This document shows, piece by piece, positions 33,370-43,742 of a stretch of DNA of 64,000 nt (its first letter is position 1; every line of letters starts with the position of its first letter). The notes under the pieces were generated by a model, which ran no database searches, was not told the DNA's origin, and saw only the letters and a program-made list of their open reading frames with translations. Source of the stretch: Craterostigma plantagineum (Eukaryota; Streptophyta; Magnoliopsida; Lamiales; Linderniaceae); the NCBI GenBank assembly GCA_027422505.1, contig JAPQWV010000002.1, positions 22,080,001 through 22,144,000 on the forward strand, read 5' to 3'. Both the position numbers and the translations under genes were made by a program.

Positions 33370-33690
33370 TTTACTTCTATAAATATATTTTATTAACTTT
33401 TTTAAGTATATATCAGTGTGCAACTTACTAGATAAAAAATTAATAACCGACTATTACATTTTGTTTGTAATATGAACTTTTGCAATTAGGTTTATTTTAT
33501 CGGACTGCTCGTGGCCCAACCCACATTAGAACTACATTATATGTAATCAGTGAATCAATGTATCGCCTCTCCCTCGCTTAAATTTTCGAACGGAGTTGAC
33601 CTAATTTTCATCGCCGTAGTACTTCAATTCAAGACCAAAGGTTTGAATCTCTAGCTATTCTTATCATTTCTTTGTTGCTCTTCTTATCAT
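33370..33690 (+). repeat. dispersed direct repeat, copy 1 (partner at 50490-50830)
   Basis: Shared landmarks in the same order in both copies include 'atatcagtgtgca', 'atgaacttt', 'aattaggttta', 'ttatcgg.ctgctcgt', 'cccacattag.actac', 'gtgaatcaa.gtatcgcc' and 'cttcaattcaagac'. The identity looks about 75-80% by eye. No gene was recognised in the copy. See the findings for meaning. Confidence 0.75.
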
Positions 33691-34159
33691 CGCTGTTAAG
33701 GTTTCTATTAATTCGATAGTTTTGATACAATTGTTTATTGCATGATAATTTTGATTTTATGTTTATCTGCATGTTGTGTTTGACTTGATGTTATTTGTGA
33801 TAGGTATAGGTCATCGTAAAAACGCTATCTCCTTATTGGAAATAAAGTTGAGGAATAAATAAACTGATTATGAGAAGCTGAAGAAGGATTATGAACGACG
33901 AAAGAAAATATAGTCAAATTGCAAAAAGGTGTAGCCAAAAGGGGAAGAAGATAATAGCTTTTCCACTGACTGAAGACACTTTGCTGCAATTGATCTTTCT
34001 TGATTTATATTTCTTTTCTACTTTACATTTGAAAACTGAGTGAATATTAAAGTTGGAAACTTTTAGTTTAGCTCATAAGACTCAACGACAATTTTCTGCA
34101 ATAATTGTCAGTTCATTATAAATTTCTTTCGAATAGTTCTCTCAACAATATTTCATATT
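33691..34159. other. spacer with no recognised gene
   Basis: A stretch near 33805-33960 reads like a decayed coding piece (lysine- and glutamate-rich in one plus frame) but has several stops. I cannot assign it to a family. Confidence 0.4.
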
Positions 34160-34166
34160 CAATCAA

Positions 34167-34643
34167 ATGCTATTTCTGCTCTATGTGGATCGTGTCCCTA
34201 TCTGGATCCAATTTCCTCAGTTGGATTTGAAATATTGGGGAGCTAAGACCTTGAGCAGACTGGGCAGCCTTCTGGGAACACCTATTATGGCTGATAGGTG
34301 TACGATGCAGAAGGAACGAGTACAGTATGCGCGAGTCCTTGTTGTGGTTGAACTGAACAAAGGGGTTAAAGATGTGATCCATTTTTTTAATGAGCATGAG
34401 CAGGTGGTGGAACAGAAGGTTGTCTATGAGTGGAGACCGGTTAAAGGCATGAACTGTGGACTACATGGGCACAAGAAGGATCACTGTAAGAAGGTGGAAG
34501 GCTTGAGGCCTAGCCAGCCACCTCGCACATGGGTTAAAAAGAGGACTGACCAACTTACCAAACCTGTTGAGCCAGCTGGGGTAGAGGCTGTTAAAGGGAT
34601 TGCTGAGGAGCAAGGTGATAAACCAGTAGTAGAGGAGACCTGA
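34167..34643 (+). pseudogene. LINE ORF1 C-terminal part (DUF4283 and zinc knuckle)
   Basis: The region encodes VPIWIQFPQLDLKYWGAKTLSRLGSLLGTP, the end of the DUF4283-type RNA-binding domain of plant LINE ORF1, and then MNCGLHGHKKDHCKK (~34450), a CCHC-like knuckle whose first Cys is absent. A charged tail follows to the stop at 34643. ORF1 proteins bind the element RNA and chaperone it. Confidence 0.75.
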
Positions 34644-34658
34644 GACTACCCTTGATAC

Positions 34659-35529
34659 ATGGCTTACTGTTGGAAAAAAAATCCATGGCAACCCAACTTA
34701 AGGAGACTAGCCTACAACACCCTTCCAAGCAGATGGTTGAAAGCCTCCCCCATGGATAAAGCTGCAATGTGGAGCATTAGAGGCCTTAATAGGCCTAATA
34801 AGCAGAGAGAGGTTTCTCTCTTCTGCAGGAAGTACGCGCTAGAGTTGATATGTCTTGTTGAAACAAAAATAAAACACGGGAATATGGAGAGATGCATGAA
34901 GGCTATGCTTGATGGCTGGACAACAGTGAACAACCTAGAGTTTGAGCCCACTGGTAGCATGATCCTTGTTTGGAAGGAAGTTACTTATAGGGTGGATGTA
35001 GTACACAAATCTGATCAACTCATTCATGCCAAAGTGAGCAATAATGGTGAGAGTTTCTATATGACATGTATGTATGGTAGGAACACTAGCAGGGAGAGAC
35101 TGAGCTTGTGGCAGGACCTATGCTTAATTCACCAATCTATGAATCTCCCTTGGATGGTGTGGGGGGAGTTTAATAGCATACTAATGCCTGATGATCGAAT
35201 GGGGGCACCCGGTGCAACTGTCTGAGATTGAGGAGTTCAAGCGTTGCTTGGATTCTTGTTCCTTTGAGGCTATGCGATGGAAGGGATGCAGATATACCTG
35301 GACGAACAAACAACAAGCAAGTGAGAGGATTTGGAGTAAACTTGATTGGGTCTTTATTAATGGTTTGTGGATGCAGCAGTTCCTGGAGGTAGAGGCTGAG
35401 TTTCTCACGGAAGGAGTTTCTGACCATTCTCCTATTCTAGTGTCCAACAGGAAGGCCATACCCAGGATTAAGTCCTTCAAATTCTTTAACATATGGACTT
35501 TGTGTCCTCAATTTTTGGAAATAGTTTAA
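34659..35529 (+). pseudogene. LINE ORF2 endonuclease, broken
   Basis: It encodes the apurinic/apyrimidinic-type endonuclease: AMWSIRGLNRPNKQREV, LICLVETKIK, YGRNTSRERLSLW, VWGEFNSIL, then in another frame after about 35215 FEAMRWKGCRYTWTNKQ, ERIWSKLDWVFING and GVSDHSPILV. The usual GDFN is GEFN. It would nick target DNA. A frameshift near 35215 and a stop at 35527 break it from RT. Confidence 0.8.
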
Positions 35530-35766
35530 AAAACAGTGGCAGCTCCCACTATATGGCGAGCTAGCTCAAGAGCTGGAATTCCTTAGTAAATCTGCTTCTA
35601 GCTACCTGGCTCAAAAGGCTAAGGCTATGTGGTTGTTATATGGGGACTAAAACACCAAATTTTATGATGCTGCCATCAACCAGCGGATATACAGGAACAA
35701 GATCTCCACCATTCACACTGATGATGGGAGACAACTCATCGATCATGGAGAAATCATGCAACAGTC

Positions 35767-37236
35767 TTGGATCACTACCAGCAGCTCATAGGTCGTAACT
35801 TCTCCATGGCTGAAAAGATTGATGACAGAAATGTTCAACAGGGTCCTTGTTTGGCTGTGGAGGATCAGTTGCAACTCCTCAGACATTTCACTGGAGGGGA
35901 TGTGAAAACAACACTATTCTCCATCAATGAGCATAAAGCTCCGGGCCCAGATGGTTATTCCAGTGGATTTTTCAAACATGTTTGGTCTGTCGTGGGAGAG
36001 GAAGTGACTGCCGCTGTCTCGGAGTTCTTTCGGAATGGATTCATGTTGAAGCAGCTCAACAGTACTATCCTTACGATGATAGCAATGAAGCAACAGTCAA
36101 ATTCAGTCCTGGACTTTCGGCCTATTGCATGTTGCAACGTTATATATAAATGTATCTCAAAAATGTTATGTGCGAGGTTGTCAGAGGTACTTCATAAGCT
36201 CGTGCATGGGAACCAGAGTGCCTTTATCAAAGGCCAATCCATTATTCACAATATTTTGGTAAGCCAAGAGTTGATCAGACATTACAAGAGAAGGAATAGC
36301 TCATCCCGATGTGTCATGAAGATAGACTTATGGAAAGCTTATGACACTGTAAGTTGGTCATTTTTGGAGGCTATCCTTCAGAAATTAAAATTTCCCCAGA
36401 AGTTCTGTGGATGGATTATGCAATGCGTGGCACGGCCAGCTTTACCTTTCCTTAAATGGGTGCACCGAGGGGAGAATTATAGGGAAGAGAGGGCTCATGC
36501 AGGGGATCCTATCTCACCTCTCCTTTTCATTCTTGTTATGGAATACTTGAGTAGGCACCTGCAACTTGCCTCCCGAACAGATCAGTTCAGGTTTCATCCC
36601 ATGTGTAAGAATCTGAGGCTGGTTAACTTGTGTTTTGCAGATGACCTTCTAATATTCTGTAAGGCTACCAAGGGCTCTGTTCAAGCTGTGATGCAAGCTC
36701 TTCACCATTTTTCAGCTGTATTAGGACTGACAGCCAATTCGAGCAAGTCTAACCTTTATATCGCTGGGGTCTCACAAGCACAAGAGAATGAATTACAACA
36801 AGTCACGGGATTGAGTCTGGGGGCTTTTCCAATGAGGTATTTAGGGGTGCCATTGTCTCCTTCAAAGTGGAGTAGGATTGACTGCCAGCTGTTGGTTGAT
36901 AAAATTACAGATAGGATCCAAAGTTGGACTGCTCGCACCTTATCCTATGCAGGGAGGTGTTCCCTTATCAACTCAGTCCTCACCTCCATGTATAGCTACT
37001 GGGGGACCTTCTTCTTACTACCAAAGGGTGTGATAAAAGAGGTGGATCGAATCTGTAAGAACTTTCTGTGGGGAGGAGTTGAAGAAAGCATACCGATGGC
37101 ATTGATGAAGTGGGAGCAAGTTTATCTACCTAAGAGTAGAGGTGGCCTAAGTATAAAGAATTGTGCTGCGTGGAACATGGCTAGCATTGGTAAGCAAATC
37201 TGGCACCTTGCCACGAAGCTGACGTGCTCTGGGTAA
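35767..37236 (+). CDS. LINE ORF2 reverse transcriptase, 489-codon open stretch
   Basis: The open stretch carries LFSINEHKAPGPDGYSSGFF, DFRPIACCNVIYKCISKMLC, NQSAFIKGQSIIHNIL, KIDLWKAYDTVSWSFL, HAGDPISPLLFILVME, NLCFADDLLIFCKAT with the catalytic FADD, and GLTANSSKSNLYIAGV. These are the RT boxes of L1 elements in order. The thumb and beyond continue (LGVPLSPSKWSRIDCQLLVD, FLLPKGVIKEVDRICKNFLW). RT copies the RNA at the nicked target. It is joined to the endonuclease only across a damaged stretch (35530-35766). Confidence 0.88.
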   Translation: MDHYQQLIGRNFSMAEKIDDRNVQQGPCLAVEDQLQLLRHFTGGDVKTTLFSINEHKAPGPDGYSSGFFKHVWSVVGEEVTAAVSEFFRNGFMLKQLNSTILTMIAMKQQSNSVLDFRPIACCNVIYKCISKMLCARLSEVLHKLVHGNQSAFIKGQSIIHNILVSQELIRHYKRRNSSSRCVMKIDLWKAYDTVSWSFLEAILQKLKFPQKFCGWIMQCVARPALPFLKWVHRGENYREERAHAGDPISPLLFILVMEYLSRHLQLASRTDQFRFHPMCKNLRLVNLCFADDLLIFCKATKGSVQAVMQALHHFSAVLGLTANSSKSNLYIAGVSQAQENELQQVTGLSLGAFPMRYLGVPLSPSKWSRIDCQLLVDKITDRIQSWTARTLSYAGRCSLINSVLTSMYSYWGTFFLLPKGVIKEVDRICKNFLWGGVEESIPMALMKWEQVYLPKSRGGLSIKNCAAWNMASIGKQIWHLATKLTCSG

Positions 37237-37973
37237 AATGGCTGCACGGATTGTATATGAAAGATGGATCGTTTTGGGACCACTCCCTTCATTTGGACTG
37301 TAGTTGGCATTGGAGGAAGCTACATAAGGTTAAAGAAATCTTCAAAGCTGGTTATGTTGGGAATCTATGGACTATTACGGTGAAAGGTGTTTACACGCTG
37401 GAAACAGGGTACAAATGGCTCACTGCAGGTGCTCCCAAAAGCCATAAAAGTCAGGCTGTTTGGAGTCACTACAACTTTCCCAAGCACAGGTTCATCCTCT
37501 GGCTGTTGGTACAGAAAAGGTTGCTCACAAAAGATAGGCTATCAACGTGGGGGATTCGTGTAGAGCAGCCTTTGTGTGTTCTGTGTGAACTGGAGGATGA
37601 ATCGGTTACCCATTTGTTCTTTGAGTGCCAGTTTAGCAGGACTATTTTACAGATGCTAACGCGTTGGCTGGATATCGAGAGCAGCCCGTACCAATTCGCT
37701 CGCTGGAGACAATGGTTGACTCAAGTGGGGAAGAAGAAGAGCATGCGAGGTAGGATTGTGGTAGCTTGATTTGCAGCCGTGGTCTATCATATTTGGGCTG
37801 AGCGAAATGCTCGGTTGCATGGAGACGACAAGCAGACTGCGAAAGGCACCTTCAATCGGATCTCTAGAGTGATTAGGACAAGGGTCTTAGGTTGTTGTCA
37901 AATAAAAATCACTAGGTCGGCTGAATCTATCTTCCAGCGAACTATTAGACTGTATTCTTCTGAAGATGAGTGA
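37224..37973 (+). pseudogene. LINE ORF2 C-terminal zf-RVT region
   Basis: In the next frame after the RT stop, the sequence encodes VYTLETGYKWLT, VWSHYNFPKHRFILWLLVQKRLLTKDRL, and PLCVLCELEDESVTHLFFEC, the Cys/His zinc-binding zf-RVT region of plant LINEs. A break near 37770 is followed by VYHIWAERNARLHGDD, which is the usual end of this class. ORF2 ends at 37973. Confidence 0.8.
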
Positions 37974-37975
37974 TG

Positions 37976-38527
37976 CTCTAGTATCGATGTAAGGCTGTGT
38001 GTTTGTACAAACCAACAATAGTCATGTTTATCCTTTATGAATAATGGAGATCACTGGAGGATCGCCTAAAAAGGAGCTCATCATTCTTCACTTAGAAGAG
38101 TGACTGTGTGGTGATGCATGGGCAAACCCCTCTAAACCTCCCGATAACACCTCCATCCCCTAAACCTAGCAAGCCACACACACACACTTACCCACTCAGG
38201 AACCAACCCGGGAACGCCTCACTAACAAGCTCCAACCCTTAAACCTAGTGAGACATGAACACCTTCACAATCCAACCCCGTTCGATAACACCAACTTACT
38301 AGATACAATCCCCAACAATGACAAGATTGCCGTTTTATGTGCGTACAATACCTAATATTCCATTGTCACCTTATACTGCACAAACACCTTCAAATGACAG
38401 CCTCACGACATGTTTTTCCATCGTTGGCCACAGTGTTATGCAACCCTTCACAAACAAAGACGGCGGAGATAACAATCATACGACCATTATTGCCGTATGT
38501 GTGGTGGTCTGTTCTTTCTGATTTTTC
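37976..38527. other. spacer, no gene recognised
   Basis: Nothing identifiable beyond a degenerate repeat of CCAACCCTTAAACCTAGTGAG-like text (about 38140 and 38235). Small ORFs are C/A-rich chance frames. Confidence 0.4.
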
Positions 38528-38595
38528 TTGCAGAAGGAGAAGCAGAAGGAGAAGGAGAAGAAGGAGAAGGGGAGGAAGAAGAAGAAGGAAGAGGA

Positions 38596-38635
<40 letters not shown>
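38528..38635 (+). repeat. GAA/GGA purine tract followed by a (TA)19 microsatellite
   Basis: A GAAGGA-type purine tract (38528-38597) passes into about 19 TA units (38598-38635). Both are prone to slippage. ORFs of Lys/Glu/Arg or Ile/Tyr runs across it are repeat by-products. Confidence 0.9.
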
Positions 38636-38638
<3 letters not shown>

Positions 38639-38644
38639 AGGAGT

Positions 38645-38861
38645 AATGTTATGGTGCTCACCTTGCGTGAGCACCTTCGTGAGCACCAACCACATCAACG
38701 CGTCAAATCAGCATACAATGGGATTTTTTATTGATCTATAACCTACACATGAGATTAGTGAACCCGTCGGGGGTTGATTTGGCATGTTGATGTGGCACAA
38801 ATAAATGCCACACAATAGGTGCCCACGTATGGTGCTCACGCAAGCTGAGCACCATAACATT
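38645..38861. mobile_element. MITE, 217 bp, with ~32-bp terminal inverted repeats
   Basis: The left end reads AATGTTATGGTGCTCACC... and the right end ...GCACCATAACATT. Reverse-complemented, the two ends match over about 32 bases with two or three differences (both contain GGTGCTCA and TTGCGTGAGCACC). There is no coding capacity. The flanks are TA-rich, so the target duplication cannot be defined; TA or a longer TA-rich duplication is possible. Confidence 0.85.
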
Positions 38862-39599
38862 TCTATATATATGTATACTGTGTAATTTGTTTTATGATCA
38901 GGTCGCAACTGATTGTTTATGAGTTATGTCCAAATAAGACGATATTACCATGTAACAAGAAACATCGTATTAAGATGTTCGCTCGCAGTCCGATCGGGTG
39001 CCGTTGATCTTGATATATTCTTTAAATTACAAGTTGTTGGTTGTCAATATAAAATATATGGGAGAATTTCATGTCAGGCCCTGATAATCTTTGAACTTTC
39101 TGTCCAGGCCCTGTCAGTAAAGGAGTTAGTTTAGAGGACGTATTTTTTGTAAAATTCGAGTATAGGACCAAAAAATGTTATTTGACGGAACTACCCTTAC
39201 TAGAATGTTTTTTATTTTTTATTTTTTTTCCAGCGAAAAGTCTATACGTGTTGCTCGTGGTCTTATATGGAGCGGTACTTTTACTTCATTTTATGTTACT
39301 AAGTTACAGCATATTGCTACTGTGTAACAACGAAACGTTACTCTCCAATGATATTGTGTTACGTTTCTATTGCAAATGTTACAGAACATTTTTTATTTAA
39401 TGATCGAACTCATTTTTCTTGCACTGAATCGGCACAAAATAATTCGACTGCCCCATCCAACCGATTTCGACATGTCATGTTGGATTCATTATGATATTGA
39501 CGACGCACGAGGTAGATTTTGCTTGTCTAATTAGGGTGAAAATTCGAGAACATGATTGTAAATCAAATCTAGAATTCGACAGAAATTACAAGTAATCGG

Positions 39600-40790
39600 T
39601 ATAAATTCGAGGTACCCTTGAGAAATCGAGGTCTATTTTACCTTATTGAGTTAATAACGCCGAGATTTAACTTTTCATCCGTTTTTATTGTCGTTTGTGA
39701 TTTTCGTTATATTCCCTCATATCCATTGCTTGTATACAGAATGTGTTATTTACAACAGATAATATGTTATTACCTTTCAGCGACGTGTTACTACTAAGTC
39801 AAACATTTGTTATTAACCATAAGACATTTGTTAGTTTTTGCTATGTTATAAGTATTTCTTTTTTACACGATTTAGGGAAAATATAATATCCGTTTCTTGC
39901 AACTAATCTGTATAAGACGTACCCATGAGAAATTGAGGTCTATTTTACCTTATTTAGTTAATAACGCCGAGATTTATGCACCTTTCATCCGTTTTTAGTG
40001 CCGTTTGTGATTTTCGTTATATTCCTTCTGATCCATTGCTTGTATACAGAATGTCTTATTTACGACAGATAATGCGTTATTACCTTTCAGCGACGTGTTA
40101 CTACTAAGTCAACATTTGTTATTAATCATAGGACATTTGTTATTTTTTGCTATAAGTATTTCATTTTTACACGGTTTAGGGGAAATATAATATCCGTTTC
40201 TTACAACGAATTGGTAAAAATTTGAGGTACCCATAAGAAATTGAGGTCTATTTTACCTTATTGAGTTAATAACGCCGAGATTTATGGTTTGTGATTTTCG
40301 TTATATTCCTCTCAATCCATTGCTTGTATAGAGAATGTGCTATTTACGACAGATAATGCGTTATTACCTTTCAGCGATGTGTTACTTCTAAGTCAACATT
40401 TGTTATTAACCGTAAGACATTTTTTTTTGCTATGTTATAAGTATTTCTTTTTTACACGATTTAGGGAAAATATAATATCCGTTTCTTGCAACTTATCGGT
40501 TTATATTTGAGGTACCCATGAGAAATTCAGGTATTTAACCTTATTGAGTCAATAACGCGGAGATTTATGCAGTTTTCATATGTTTTTTAGTGTCGTTTGT
40601 GATTTTCGTTCTATTCCTTTCGATCCGTTACTTGTTTACAGAATGTGTTATCTACGACAAACAAGGCGTTATTACCTTTCAGCGATGTGTTACTTCTAAG
40701 TCAACATTTGTTATTATCTATAAGGCATTTGCTATTTTTTCTATATTCGTTATTTCTGACGATTAAAGCTGCAAATTAGATATACAAATC
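39600..40790 (+). repeat. left arm tandem array, four ~310-bp units
   Basis: The anchor TGTATACAGAATGTG (or variants) starts at 39731, 40041, 40325 and 40633 (steps 310, 284, 308). Each unit holds the order 'acgtgttact.ctaagtcaacatttgttatta', 'tataagtatttc.tttttacac.attta', 'aatataatatccgtttcttgca', 'aggtacccatgagaaattgaggtctatttta' and 'gttaataacgccgagattta'. No coding capacity. Confidence 0.85.
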
Positions 40791-41999
40791 ATGCCCACGA
40801 TCAAATTAACAATAATTTCGACATATTAGGTCATAAACTTTAATTTTGTGGGGTCCTTCAATCTATGTGCTAGCGGTTGCAGTGTTTTAGGGCGGGCATC
40901 GCAATTATTTTCTGAAAAAGCATAAAGTGATACCCGTAAGTTTGTATCTGTTATTAGAAGGAACACTTGTGTTTATAGTTTAGGCGGGAATCTTAATTTT
41001 TCAGCGTACTGTTGGGAGGGAATTTCAGGGGACTATTAGCGGGAATATCAATGTTTTGCTTAAAGGGTCCATAAAATAATGTGTTACAGTTATGAAGTAA
41101 AGCGTTACCAATTTGAGTTTTCAGAGTAGGGTTTCTATATTTAGTATTTGTAGTTTTAAATTAGGGTTTGGGTTAGGGGTTCGGGGTTTGGGGGTTTGAG
41201 ATTTGGGGTTTTGGGGTTCGGGTTTTTAGGTTTAGGGTTTAGGGTTATGTTTTATAAATGTTGCTTGTGATGTAATGTCGAACTTAGAGCTGTTTCGTGA
41301 TATAATTTTTAATGTCACATTTCACATTATGAAGTATACTCTATGTTTGCAACGAACGAGACCTTGGTTACATGACAAACAACCACAACACTGGACCATT
41401 AACCTCAACGTCAATAAAATATGATTTGTCAGTGGAGTTCTCTGGTTTAAATTCATCAAATTATATATTTTTCTTTATGAAAATCTTACACCTTCTAGAA
41501 TAAGTGCATCAACGATCGAAATCGAATTGGTGAAGTGTTATTGACAACAATATAATCCGTTATCAGTCCACTAATTTGTGTTATAACGTAAGTTTTTCTT
41601 GATTTCGCTAACATAAGGAAGAGGTATTTTATTCTGAAAATGTGTTAATACATAACGGGTCAATCATTGTGGTATTCACTGACCACACAGAACCATCCAG
41701 ATGCATCACGAAGCTTCTAGAAAATTCCGAACTATGTGTTATCAGCATAGATCAATCCGTCATGACAATATGTCTATATGTTATTAGTTATCATCTTTGT
41801 GTTATAACGTACGTTTTTGTTTGCTTAATCATAGTTTTCACTAATAAAACACAAACTTGAACACTGGCATTAAATTGACTTTTACACTAATAATTGTTTA
41901 CTACTAAGATGCACGATCAAATTGACTTTATTTACACCACGGTTCAACATTAACATCGTGATTTTTAGTCGATTGGGCCAATAACACCGACATTTATGC
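40791..41999. other. middle segment between the left arm and the second array
   Basis: No coding sequence was found. It contains the telomere-like stretch and many 'GTGTTA' words such as GTGTTACAG, GTGTTATAACGT and GTGTTATCAGC, like those in the arrays. Confidence 0.5.
41155..41250 (+). repeat. degenerate telomere-like repeat (TTTAGGG-type)
   Basis: The stretch reads as repeated variants such as TTAGGGTTTGGGTTAGGGG, TTTGGGG, TTTTAGGTTTAGGGTTTAGGG. The plant telomere unit is TTTAGGG. The array is short and decayed (mostly GGGTTTG, GGGGTTT). It sits in the middle of the foldback-like region. Confidence 0.7.
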
Positions 42000-42950
42000 G
42001 GTTTTTAGCGTAATGAAAATATAATGGTAAATCGAATCTAGATTTCGACATAAATTGCAAGTAATCAGTATAAATTCGACGTACCCATGAGAAATTGAGG
42101 TCTATTTTACCTTATTGAGTCAATAACGATGAGACTTATGCAGTTTTCATCGTGTCGGTTGTGATTTTCGTTCTTTTTGCCCCGATCCATTAGTTGCATA
42201 CAGAATGTGTTATTTACGACAAACAAGGCGTTATTACCTTTCAGCGACGTGTTACTTTTAAGTCAACACTTATTATTAACCATAAGACGTTTGTTTTTAT
42301 GCTATGTTATAAGTATTTCGTTTATACACGATTTAGAAAAAATATAATATCCGTTTCTTGCAAGTAATCTGTACAAATTAGAGGTACCCATGAGAAATTG
42401 AGGTCTATGTTACATTATTGAGTCAATAACGACGTGAGTTATGCAGTTTTCATTTTTTTTAGTGTCGTTTGTGATTTTCGTTCTTTTTTATCCCGATCCA
42501 TTGGTTGTATACAGAATGTGTTATTTACAACAAACAAAGTGTTATTACCTTTCGGCGACGTGTTACTTCTAAGTTAACATTTGTTATTAACCATAAGACA
42601 TTTATTATTTTTTGCTATGTTTTAAGTATTTCTTTTTTACACGATTTGGGGAAAATACAATATTCGTTTCTTGCAACTAGTCGGTATAAATTCGAGGTAC
42701 CCATGAGAAATTGAGATCTATTTTACATTATTGAGTCAATAACGACGTGATTTACGCAGTTTTCATCTGTTTTTACTGTCGTTTGTGATTTTCGTTCATT
42801 TTCTCCCGATCCATTGGTTGTATACAGAATGTGTTATTTATGACAAACAAGGCATTATTACCTTTCAGTGATGTATTATTTATGTGTCAACATTTGTTAT
42901 TATTCTTAAGACATTTGTTATTTTTGCGAAACTTATCAACATTCATATCA
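42000..42950 (+). repeat. second plus-strand copy of the arm, three ~312-bp units
   Basis: Anchors are at 42194, 42506 and 42819 (steps 312, 313). The entry sequence at 42020-42060 (TGGTAAATCGAATCTAGATTTCGACATAAATTGCAAG) matches, in reverse complement, the entry of the right arm at 48220-48270, closer than it matches the left arm. It is therefore an extra copy of the arm end, lacking its outer terminus. Confidence 0.8.
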
Positions 42951-43092
42951 AATTGACGATAATTTCAACATATCCGGTCATAGCAACTGCAATCTTAGAA
43001 ATATCTTTGATTTGGGTTTATCACATCTAATAATATCGATAGTTGCCTTGGTTAAATCCATTTACAATTAATATTGATTTCTCTGTTAGATG

Positions 43093-43320
43093 TGTTCAGA
43101 CGGTCAAAAAACCGTAACCGAACCGTAACCGAACTGCCGGTCAACGGTTCGGTTAACCGTGGTCAACGGTTACGGTTCAAACCGTAACCGAACCGTTAAT
43201 TGATACGGTTCGGTTACGGTTATAAAATTCTCAAACCGTAAACCGGCGGTTATAACCGGCGGTTAACCGGCGGTTCAAACCGCCGGTTATAACCGGCGGT
43301 TAACCGGCTGTTTACATAGA
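43093..43320 (+). repeat. hAT left subterminal repeats
   Basis: Dense copies of ACCGTAACCGAACCGT and AACCGGCGGTTATAACC form direct and inverted repeats. In hAT elements such repeats near the ends bind the transposase; here that role is inference. Confidence 0.8.
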
Positions 43321-43742
43321 AATAAATCTTTGAATGGGCTTAAAATGTGGGCTGAAATGAGTTTTATATGATTAATTATGTAGGGACCTATGGGTGTTAC
43401 CTACTATGCATGGTTGTACTATATATATTTTTCTTTCGTTTTCCACCCAACGGTCTCAGACATGAAGTGACAACTACAAGTAACCATTTCCACTTTGTTT
43501 TAATTGGCTCTAAAGTCTCATGTGACCGTTGTCATCTTTAGTTTATTTTTTTTCTTTTTAATTCTGTAATTCTTTATATATGTGGCAAATTTGTTGGAAT
43601 TATTCACAGATATTTTTTTCCCTTCAATTCTCCAAGTTAAAATCAAAACACTATCTAATTTCAGTAACTCTCTCCAATATTTGTTAAGTATTGTTAATAA
43701 TATTTATATTAGAAAAACAGAAAAATAAAATCCCAATAAAAA

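Larger units (their letters stand above)
34160..37975 (+). mobile_element. L1-type LINE, 5'-truncated
   Basis: The plus strand holds, in order, the C-terminal part of ORF1, then ORF2 with endonuclease, reverse transcriptase and a zinc-binding zf-RVT region. Sequence begins inside ORF1 (RVPIWIQFPQLDLKYW), which fits a 5' truncation during insertion. I see no clear poly(A) tail after 37973 and no target duplication, so the 3' end may be lost. Unlike the LINE at 58-64 kb, no RNase H domain is seen. Confidence 0.85.

Noticed and set aside
38390..38741. ORFs with Ile/Tyr or Arg/Lys runs
   Set aside because: They read through a (TA)n and GAA-type microsatellite.
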